Assembly: GCA_017860555.1 (NCBI GenBank)
Contig: JAGDMJ010000243.1
Span: 1 to 5,630 of the forward strand
Source of the DNA: Bacteroidota bacterium
GTDB taxonomy: Bacteria; Bacteroidota; Ignavibacteria; UBA10030; UBA6906
Reading direction: 5' to 3'
Length of the DNA: 5,630 bases
Shown one piece after another: positions 1-4,707 of the stretch. A program made the translations under genes and the position numbers. The notes beneath the pieces are model-generated. The model was not told the origin of the DNA. It ran no database searches and worked only from the letters and a program-made list of their open reading frames with translations. The number at the start of each line of letters is the position of its first letter. Within the stretch, counting starts at the first letter, position 1.

Positions 1-266
1 CCGAGATCGATGGCGCGGTTAATGATGGCATCCGCCTCCGCATCCCGGCCGGCTTCTTCAAGTGTTGCTTGTCCTCCAAGGCTGAAGATCTTCGCTTCGT
101 ACCCAATTTTGCCGAGAGGCCGAACCGGCATATCGGACATCCGCCCAACTGTTTTGGCAAACGCCTCGATTGGCCCGGTGGCGCGGCCGATCAATGTTGC
201 CGCTGCCGCTCCGCCGACCACCGTTTTAAAGAACCGGCGGCGTGATACCGTGTCGTCATTGGTCAT
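1..266 (-). CDS. Tat-exported aldo/keto reductase, N-terminal part (runs off the left edge)
   Basis: Translating the minus strand from the ATG at 266-264 gives 88 full codons before the window ends. An AGGAG at 277-273, six bases upstream, supports this start. Residues 8-14 read SRRRFFK, a twin-arginine motif, followed by a short Ala/Gly-rich hydrophobic stretch (VVGGAAAATLIG), so the protein is probably folded with its cofactor and exported by the Tat system. From about residue 46 the sequence MPVRPLGKIGYEAKIFSLGG resembles the first strand of aldo/keto reductases, and EAEADAIINRAIDLG-like sequence at the end matches the helix preceding the catalytic Asp in that family. The catalytic tetrad (Asp, Tyr, Lys, His) lies outside the window and could not be checked. 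Known family members are NAD(P)H-dependent carbonyl reductases; the substrate here is unknown. Confidence 0.85.
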   Translation of the reverse strand, partial: MTNDDTVSRRRFFKTVVGGAAAATLIGRATGPIEAFAKTVGRMSDMPVRPLGKIGYEAKIFSLGGQATLEEAGRDAEADAIINRAIDL

Positions 267-391
267 GGCGCGCTCCTGTGGAAAGTGGTAATCTACATGT
301 GGAATGGCTACTCATGGGTCTTCACGATTGATTCCCAGGGTTTCCACTTAGAACCGACGCGAGAGTCCGTCAGTTCCGCCAGATTAGAGCC

Positions 392-423
392 GGGCCGACC
401 CCGATCTGGCCAGGGTCTGGCCC
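392..423 (-). terminator. Possible terminator hairpin after the Trx-TrxR gene
   Basis: GGGCC (392-396) pairs with GGCCC (419-423) and ACCC (398-401) pairs with GGGT (413-416), with a small internal irregularity at 397 and 417-418. A competing shorter stem GGCCAG/CTGGCC (408-413 with 417-422) lies inside the same segment. The position, about 20 bases after the stop of the minus-strand cluster, suits a terminator. No run of T follows on the minus strand, so intrinsic termination would be weak. The rest of 267-444 holds nothing else I can name; I could not find a convincing promoter for the aldo/keto reductase there. Confidence 0.3.
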
Positions 424-444
424 CTCATAAGTGGAGCTATCCCG

Positions 445-1743
445 CTACTGGGTGACTTCCAGCTCTTTAGAAGCAGTGATCGCAGCTATCGTTCCATCCG
501 AGACAGCTGTCGTGATCTGGCGGTAGACCTTGCTGGCCACGTCCCCAATGGCAAAAACGTCCCTGATATTGGTGTGCATTTGCAGATCGGTCTTGATGTA
601 GCCCCACTGATCCAGTGCAAACCGGTCCGCCACTTCTTCGAGATTGGGCTTCATCCCCGCAAAAATGAACACCCCGTCGCAATCGAGCGTCTTGAGCGTA
701 TGCGCCTTCAGGTTCTCGACCACGACATGGCGCACGCTTGAGCCTTCTTTTATGAATTCGCGCGGTTCGTGCTCGAAGAGAAAACTGATCTTCGGATTGG
801 CAAACGCTTTTTCCTGCGAGGCCTTATTGGCCTGAAGCTGGGCAAACTGGTGTACGATGGTGACGTGCCGGGCGAACTTCGTGATGAAGAGCGATTCCTC
901 GACAGCCGAGTTACCACCTCCGATAACGATGACGTCCTTTCCTTCGTAAAACTTTGCATCGCAGGTGGCGCAGTAAGAGATGCCCTGTCCCTTGTACTCG
1001 CGCTCCCCCTTCACTCCGATCAATCGAGGGGACGATCCCATGGCCAGAATCACTTTTTTCGCACGTATGGTCTCGAAGCCGTCAATCACGATGTTCTTGT
1101 TCTCCAGGTCCATCTCCGTGATTTCTACGGCAGAGCGGAACTCTACTCCTGCTCCCCTCGCCTGCTCCGCCATCTGATGCATCAGCATATACCCCGAGAC
1201 CGGCTCCTGGAAGCCGGGATAGTTGCTTACCAAATGGGTCACTTTTACCTGCCCGCCGGGGAGATCCTTGTCCACGACAATGGTCTTCAGCTTTGCCTGT
1301 GCGGCGTAGATGGCGGCCGACAGACCAGCAGGGCCACCGCCGATCACGAGTACCTCGCATTCCGTGCTGACACGAGCGATCGCCGTACGCAGCTCAGCAC
1401 TTCTCTCCCGGGGAATGAGAAGTTCCAGATTTCGTACGATCTCGGACCGCCGAATCCCCCCGCTGAGCTGATCTCCGACCCGCCTGCCGCCTTTATAAAA
1501 CAGAAGTGTCGGCGAGGAGGAAACGCCGAGCTTCTGCGCGAGGTCACGATTTTCCTGACGAAAGATCTTCAGAAAGGTGACATCCTTCCCGTAGATGTCG
1601 CTCAGCGGCTCGAATTTTGCCGCGAGCGCTTCACACGGAGGGCACTCGGTGGAATAGAAATCCAGGACCACGGCTTTTGCCTGAAGCACTTCTTTCTCGA
1701 AATCTCCGCTGTTGATATAGCGAATATTCTCATGCATTGTCAT
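445..1743 (-). CDS. Thioredoxin fused to a thioredoxin-reductase-like flavoprotein with a non-canonical NAD(P)H site
   Basis: The protein is 432 residues from the ATG at 1743. Residues 1-110 form a thioredoxin domain with the active site CPPC (C34, C37) and a cis-Pro loop SSSPT. After a linker (about 111-128) comes a class II TrxR-type flavoprotein: FAD motif GGGPAG (135-140), redox pair CATC (C258, C261), second dinucleotide motif GGGNSA (275-280), and a C-terminal FAD contact AIGD (398-401). Canonical TrxR has HRRxxxR to hold the 2'-phosphate of NADPH; here residues 298-304 read HQFAQLQ, with all three arginines absent. The electron donor may therefore be NADH, a reduced flavin or ferredoxin, or the protein may act as a dithiol oxidase. 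An AAGGAG (SD) lies four bases before the chosen ATG; a second ATG at 1737 is also possible. The gene overlaps the radical SAM gene by 14 bases, which indicates translational coupling. It probably serves the thiol chemistry of this cluster (inference). Confidence 0.93.
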   Translation of the reverse strand: MTMHENIRYINSGDFEKEVLQAKAVVLDFYSTECPPCEALAAKFEPLSDIYGKDVTFLKIFRQENRDLAQKLGVSSSPTLLFYKGGRRVGDQLSGGIRRSEIVRNLELLIPRERSAELRTAIARVSTECEVLVIGGGPAGLSAAIYAAQAKLKTIVVDKDLPGGQVKVTHLVSNYPGFQEPVSGYMLMHQMAEQARGAGVEFRSAVEITEMDLENKNIVIDGFETIRAKKVILAMGSSPRLIGVKGEREYKGQGISYCATCDAKFYEGKDVIVIGGGNSAVEESLFITKFARHVTIVHQFAQLQANKASQEKAFANPKISFLFEHEPREFIKEGSSVRHVVVENLKAHTLKTLDCDGVFIFAGMKPNLEEVADRFALDQWGYIKTDLQMHTNIRDVFAIGDVASKVYRQITTAVSDGTIAAITASKELEVTQ

Positions 1744-3064
1744 GCGACTCCTTATTGAAGTACAATGAAATACCCATACCAAGCAATTCCTTCACCGGCC
1801 GGCAGTCCGGCGAATACAGATCCCCGGTTTCGTTGAACGCTACCGATGCGCATCCGCCCCCACAAGCAAGTCGTAGCGCACATGTTCCGCAGGCGGCGAT
1901 GGAGGTAACGTCCCGTTCTTCCCATTTCGAGATAAGGTCTTGATCCAGAGTCACGGAGGGGTAGAACGTCCCAAGCGCCTCCGCACTCTTTCCTACCGTG
2001 GCTGTGCAGGAGTAAATATTCCCGGTGGAATCGAATGCCCATTCGGTTTTCGTTCCCGGACAGGAATCGAACAGCGGTCTGGGAAGTTTTCCTTCATCAA
2101 AGAGGAACCGAGCAACAGAAAACGCAGGCTTGTGGAAGGCGAGAATTTCGGGATACCTCTGGATGAGCGTGTAAAGCTCTTCGAACATCTCCAGCCGGGA
2201 GAGGAGCTTCTGCCGGTCCTTCTGGCAGGAATGCAGCTCATAGTTCCGTCCAAGCTGTGTCTTGAAGTGCGGAGAGGCCGTCCATCCTTTTTCCACAGCG
2301 AATCGGGCAAGCGCAGGCAGACCGGAGATGTTCTCCCGGTCAAGGACGACACGAAGATTAATGGTGAGACCGGCCGCGAGAGCTTGGTCGATGCCCCGGA
2401 CAATCCGCTCAAATGTCGCACCTCCCCCCTTCAAGGGACGGCGGATGTCATGAAGTGCAGGCATGCCGTCGAGCGTCACCTGGACTTCGCGGATCCTGTA
2501 CTGCTTGAAAAGACCAACATACTCCTCCAGAGTGTAGCCGTTTGTGACAAGCGCTGTCTCCAGACCGGCCGATCCGGCATTCTCAAGGAATCGGGTAATG
2601 ACCGACCGGTATGGAGCGCCGGACAGCAGCGGTTCGCCGCCAAAGAGGGTGAGGTATTTCTTCCGGTCGGCAAACTGGCGCCCGACATAATTGAAGAATG
2701 CGTCAATCACGCCGGTAGGCGGGATCCCGGGCTGGTGCCCGTAAGTCTCCTGGTAACAGTAGCCGCAGGCGAAGTTGCATGTGTACCAGGGCACGAAGAA
2801 GATCTGCAACTCGTCCTTGTCGCGCGCATCGAGAAAGTCGGCGTACTTCCTCCGGAAGGTTCGCTCCTCTTCAGAGGGAACGACGAGGTAGCCTTTCGCG
2901 GTATACTCATCAACATCTGTGTAGCGCTGCTCGAGGATCTCCTGCGCCTTCTCGCTCTTGAGCACGTCAGCGTTCCCGCTCAATAGGTTGACGAGGTAGT
3001 ATTCGTCCGTGCCCGGGATGCGCGAGAAGATATTATGTGGAGAAAATTTAAGGAGCGAAGCCAT
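1730..3064 (-). CDS. Radical SAM/SPASM-domain protein, probable peptide maturase
   Basis: The protein has 444 residues. The radical SAM cluster motif is CNFACGYC (C96, C100, C103, spacing CX3CX2C), followed by a GGEP SAM-binding motif at 142-145. The C-terminal part carries a SPASM-type cysteine set: C335, C353, C392, C395, C401, C405 and C421, which in this family bind one or two auxiliary 4Fe-4S clusters. Residues 1-85 precede the barrel; the stretch EYYLVNLLSGNADVL is typical of the N-terminal extension of peptide-modifying SPASM proteins, although I cannot identify a definite RRE fold. SPASM enzymes commonly install thioether, C-C or epimerised bonds in ribosomal peptides, and some are sulfatase-maturing enzymes. 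The 31-residue Cys peptide gene directly upstream makes a RiPP maturase the best reading. The enzyme should be cytoplasmic and oxygen-sensitive. No SD stands before the ATG (the preceding bases read CCCCCGACTGACT), and a TAG stop upstream in frame excludes an earlier start, so translation is expected to be weak. Confidence 0.92.
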   Translation of the reverse strand: MASLLKFSPHNIFSRIPGTDEYYLVNLLSGNADVLKSEKAQEILEQRYTDVDEYTAKGYLVVPSEEERTFRRKYADFLDARDKDELQIFFVPWYTCNFACGYCYQETYGHQPGIPPTGVIDAFFNYVGRQFADRKKYLTLFGGEPLLSGAPYRSVITRFLENAGSAGLETALVTNGYTLEEYVGLFKQYRIREVQVTLDGMPALHDIRRPLKGGGATFERIVRGIDQALAAGLTINLRVVLDRENISGLPALARFAVEKGWTASPHFKTQLGRNYELHSCQKDRQKLLSRLEMFEELYTLIQRYPEILAFHKPAFSVARFLFDEGKLPRPLFDSCPGTKTEWAFDSTGNIYSCTATVGKSAEALGTFYPSVTLDQDLISKWEERDVTSIAACGTCALRLACGGGCASVAFNETGDLYSPDCRPVKELLGMGISLYFNKESHDNA

Positions 3065-3096
3065 AGTCAGTCGGGGGATCTGTTCAGATTGCTACA

Positions 3097-3120
3097 CCCC
3101 TCCATGCAGGCATAGAGGGG
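3097..3120 (-). other. Strong intercistronic stem-loop between peptide and radical SAM genes
   Basis: On the minus strand CCCCTCTATG (3120-3111) pairs with CATGGAGGGG (3106-3097), ten base pairs with one T-G wobble around the four-base loop CCTG. No T run follows, so it does not look like an intrinsic terminator. It sits 32 bases before the radical SAM start. The 3' arm contains GGAGGGG, an SD-like sequence, but it is too far from the ATG to serve it. A role in mRNA stabilisation of the upstream peptide message, or in damping read-through, is likely for such a site but is inference. Confidence 0.6.
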
Positions 3121-3127
3121 GTCGCAA

Positions 3128-3156
3128 TGACACGAAAAACGTGTCAGTCATGACAC
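3128..3156 (-). promoter_or_regulatory. Alternative stem-loops around the peptide stop codon
   Basis: Minus-strand order: arm 1 GTGTCA (3156-3151, inside the last peptide codons), arm 2 TGACACG (3146-3140, beginning with the TGA stop), arm 3 CGTGTCA (3134-3128). Arm 2 can pair with arm 3 (seven perfect pairs, T5 loop) or with arm 1 (six pairs, loop TGAC), not both. A ribosome terminating at the TGA would block both pairings locally. This is the geometry of a translation-sensitive switch or attenuator controlling the downstream radical SAM gene. There is no T run after arm 3, so classical transcription termination is not evident. Confidence 0.45.
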
Positions 3157-3239
3157 CCTGCCACATTCTGCGACGTCTTTGCGCAGCACTGGGCAACGGT
3201 CTCTACGGTGTTGCTGTTTTTTTTCAACAGAGACTTCAT
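3144..3239 (-). CDS. 31-residue Cys-containing peptide, candidate RiPP precursor
   Basis: The ATG is at 3239-3237 and the TGA at 3146-3144. The N-terminal half (MKSLLKKNSNTVETV) is Lys/Asn/Ser-rich and leader-like; the C-terminal half reads AQCCAKTSQNVAGCHD, with cysteines at 18, 19 and 29. An AGGGGG at 3250-3245 within AAAGGGGGT gives a good SD with five-base spacing. The gene starts 28 bases after the methyltransferase stop and ends 79 bases before the radical SAM start. A short, Cys-bearing ORF directly before a SPASM-type radical SAM gene is the standard layout for precursor peptides; thioether or other Cys-linked products are common in that group. I do not recognise the sequence as a named precursor family. 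Overlapping frames also contain short ORFs, including one from the ATG at 3243, but that start has only one base between SD and ATG. A run of eight A lies in the codons for Lys6-Lys7-Asn8. Confidence 0.68.
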   Translation of the reverse strand: MKSLLKKNSNTVETVAQCCAKTSQNVAGCHD

Positions 3240-3244
3240 GCATA

Positions 3245-3250
3245 CCCCCT
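3245..3250 (-). promoter_or_regulatory. Ribosome binding site of the Cys peptide gene
   Basis: Minus strand AGGGGG, part of AAAGGGGGT, followed by TATGC and then the ATG at 3239. The five-base spacing selects this ATG over the overlapping ATG at 3243, which is only one base from the site. It is the clearest evidence that the 31-codon frame is translated, and it contrasts with the missing SD of the radical SAM gene that follows. Confidence 0.6.
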
Positions 3251-3267
3251 TTCTGTGCAGCTCCGGG

Positions 3268-3912
3268 TCAAGACCCACAGTTACACGATGGTTTATTGGC
3301 AGATACGGTGAAACTCACAACGACGATTTCCCCCTTCTTGTATGGCTTGCTCTCTTCAACTATGGTGACGTTCTTGAATCCAGTCTCAGTCAAGATGGAG
3401 AGGTACTCCTCCTTCGTGATCGCTCCAGCCCAACATTCCGCGACGGCCACCGGATCATTCGCATATTCCTCGGGTACAGGCTCCGTTGAATAGATGTCGC
3501 TGACGACCAATCTCCCCCCCTTTTTCAGCACCCTCTTGATCTCCGACCAGACCGCACGTTTGTTGGAGGCGTGATTGATCGTACAGTTGGAGATCACCAG
3601 GTTTGCTATGTTGCTTTCTACGTGTAGCTGTTCCAACTCTGACCGTATAAGTTTGACATTAGAATAGCCAAATTTGTCAATATTTTTTTGGGCCTTAGCG
3701 AGCATCCCTTCCGAGATGTCGATCCCGTAGACAAGTCCTTGCCCTCCCACCGCTTCACGCAGGCGAATGAGATCTGTCCCCTTGCCGCAACCGAGGTCGA
3801 TACATGTTTCACCAGGCTGCGGTTGGCTCAGATCAATCGCACCGCCACAGGAAAGACAGCATTGTTGATCAACAAGCCCACTATACCGCCGTTCAATTTC
3901 AAGAGTATCCAT
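3268..3912 (-). CDS. ArsM-like SAM-dependent methyltransferase
   Basis: The protein has 214 residues from the ATG at 3912, which has GAGGA two bases upstream (GAGGATTATG). It is a class I Rossmann methyltransferase: motif I DLGCGKGTD (39-47), the acidic ribose-binding end of strand 2 in GIDIS (63-67), and a post-motif strand LVISNC (105-110). SNC with C110 followed by KRAVWSEIKRVLKKGGRL, then SDIYSTEPVPEEY and EC160-WAGA, matches arsenite methyltransferases, in which these two cysteines bind As(III). The N-terminal CCLSCGG (C18, C19, C22) may supply the third thiol, and the tail ends in CNCGS (C210, C212). ArsM enzymes methylate trivalent arsenic with Trx as reductant, and a Trx-TrxR fusion is in the same cluster. 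Alternatives are S-methylation of the Cys peptide or of a selenium or other thiol compound. It is first in the four-gene cluster. An upstream in-frame ATG at 3963 would add 17 residues but has less support. Confidence 0.82.
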   Translation of the reverse strand: MDTLEIERRYSGLVDQQCCLSCGGAIDLSQPQPGETCIDLGCGKGTDLIRLREAVGGQGLVYGIDISEGMLAKAQKNIDKFGYSNVKLIRSELEQLHVESNIANLVISNCTINHASNKRAVWSEIKRVLKKGGRLVVSDIYSTEPVPEEYANDPVAVAECWAGAITKEEYLSILTETGFKNVTIVEESKPYKKGEIVVVSFTVSANKPSCNCGS

Positions 3913-3920
3913 AATCCTCA

Positions 3921-3960
3921 AGGGGTAAGAATATGAAAAATACCCAAAAGAGAGGGGTAA
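3921..3960. repeat. GGGTA-type repeats between the divergent starts
   Basis: AGGGGTAA occurs at 3921-3928 and 3953-3960, 32 bases apart (about three helical turns), and the inverse TACCC stands at 3941-3945 between them, so GGGTA/TACCC makes both a direct and an inverted arrangement. The segment lies upstream of the methyltransferase start on the minus strand, where its promoter or operator is expected. I found no clear sigma-70 pair for the cluster; the best A/T-rich block is CATATT/TATTCT near 3928-3936, without a matching -35. It may be a regulator site, but short G-rich repeats can arise by chance. Confidence 0.25.
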
Positions 3961-4139
3961 CACCTACTAAGGCGCCAAGCGAAGAGGACACCAGGCAGAC
4001 ACCGTCTGATGTCACCGGTAAGATGCGAAAAATCCGCAAAGGGGTCAAAGAGGCATTCGGGATTGTGAGATCGCAGTTTCTGGATGGATCGAATTGGGAG
4101 GCATTGGATTCAATGGCCAGGGGAGAACAGCCAGGCTAA
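3933..4139 (+). CDS. Small basic hypothetical protein (68 residues)
   Basis: This frame begins at ATG 3933 with AAGGGG about seven bases upstream (3920-3925) and ends at TAA 4137-4139. The N-terminus is rich in Lys, Thr, Pro and charged residues (probably disordered); residues 30-60 could form a basic amphipathic helix (GKMRKIRKGVKEAFGIVRSQ), and the C-terminus reads NWEALDSMARGEQPG. I do not recognise a family. Its start is only 20 bases from the methyltransferase start on the opposite strand, so a promoter for either gene would have to lie within the other one. Support is the SD, an even amino-acid composition and no competing gene on the other strand. It could be a small DNA-binding or regulatory protein for the neighbouring cluster, or a chance frame in the cluster's promoter region. 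Confidence 0.45.
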   Translation: MKNTQKRGVTPTKAPSEEDTRQTPSDVTGKMRKIRKGVKEAFGIVRSQFLDGSNWEALDSMARGEQPG

Positions 4140-4146
4140 AGCCAAG

Positions 4147-4169
4147 GCGGAGCTAGGCCTAGAATCCGC
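4147..4169. terminator. Weak inverted repeat between convergent genes
   Basis: GCGGA (4147-4151) and TCCGC (4165-4169) flank the perfect palindrome CTAGGCCTAG (4153-4162) in the 35-base gap between the stop of the plus-strand small ORF and the stop of the minus-strand DUF1579-like gene. The position suits a two-way terminator, but there is no T run on either side. Confidence 0.25.
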
Positions 4170-4174
4170 GGCGG

Positions 4175-4702
4175 CTACTCGACCCGCTCGTATGAGAATT
4201 TCTCCTTCTCTTCCTTTCCCTTCTCCTTGAAGACCCACTCCTGCGCAAAATGACTCTTGTCCCTGAATATCACGGTCAGGCCATCAATGTGCGGGTCGTC
4301 AACAGACTTCATGTTGGTCCCATCCCGAAACGTGAAGACCAACGTCGAGTCGCTCCCCTTCCGCTTGTCCAATTGGAGACGAGGCTGATTCCCCATGGAA
4401 CAATAATGGGTCAACATCAGCAAGCCCTGATCGAGATGATACATCGTGACCATGCTCTCCGCGTGGCCCTCAGAGCCAAGCGCCTCCATAAGAGCCGTCC
4501 CTTCGGATACAAGCTTGTATGAAACATTCACCGGCTTCCCTTCGGAGTCAATACCCTTCCACGTCCCGACAAGTCCCTTCATCCGGTCCAACTCCGGCGA
4601 ACTCTCCTTTTCCTTCATCTGTTGCGCCGCGAGCGTTGCCGCGGACAGGCACAAGGCCAGGGCGAGGCCGGCCACCGTTCGAAACACGATTGCGGGTGTC
4701 AT
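4175..4702 (-). CDS. Secreted DUF1579-like (lipocalin-type) protein
   Basis: The protein has 175 residues from the ATG at 4702. It begins with a Sec signal peptide: Arg8, hydrophobic core VAGLALALCLSAATLAA, and a probable cleavage near residue 26 before QQMKEKES. The Cys in the hydrophobic core is too early to be a lipobox. The mature part starts LDRMKGLVGTWKGIDSEGKP, typical of DUF1579/lipocalin-like small beta-barrels in which GTW marks the first strand, and continues with alternating strands (MVTMYHLDQGLLMLTHYCSMG; STLVFTFRDGTN; FAQEWVF). The C-terminus is charged (KEKGKEEKEKFSYERVE). The role of the family is poorly known; it is probably a periplasmic ligand-binding protein. The ATG stands five bases after the stop of the VOC gene; a GTG at 4711 that overlaps that stop (GTGA) is an alternative start nearer to a GGGGAG. 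The two genes are almost certainly co-transcribed. Confidence 0.8.
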   Translation of the reverse strand: MTPAIVFRTVAGLALALCLSAATLAAQQMKEKESSPELDRMKGLVGTWKGIDSEGKPVNVSYKLVSEGTALMEALGSEGHAESMVTMYHLDQGLLMLTHYCSMGNQPRLQLDKRKGSDSTLVFTFRDGTNMKSVDDPHIDGLTVIFRDKSHFAQEWVFKEKGKEEKEKFSYERVE

Positions 4703-4707
4703 CGTGA

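Noticed and set aside
769..1758. Long open frame on the plus strand.
   Set aside because: It is antisense to the Trx-TrxR fusion, which has complete motifs; the antisense translation has no domain pattern and starts without an SD.
1940..2986. Long open frame on the plus strand.
   Set aside because: It is antisense to the radical SAM/SPASM gene and owes its openness to the codon bias of that gene; no recognisable domain.
3085..3239. Selenocysteine at the TGA of the Cys peptide, since a hairpin follows directly.
   Set aside because: Read-through adds only 18 residues (HVFRVIATPSMPAWRGVAI-like) with no Cys or conserved look, and the hairpin loop is TTTTT without the guanine expected at the start of a bacterial SECIS loop.
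3148..3243. Alternative short ORF from ATG 3243 (begins MHEVSVEKKQQ) in the overlapping frame.
   Set aside because: Its ATG is one base from the SD, against five bases for the chosen frame, and it lacks the leader/core division; kept only as a slippage possibility.
3913..3963. Longer methyltransferase start at ATG 3963 (adds 17 residues beginning MLPLSFGYF).
   Set aside because: The family begins near the chosen Met, which has GAGGA in front; the extension has no family-like sequence.
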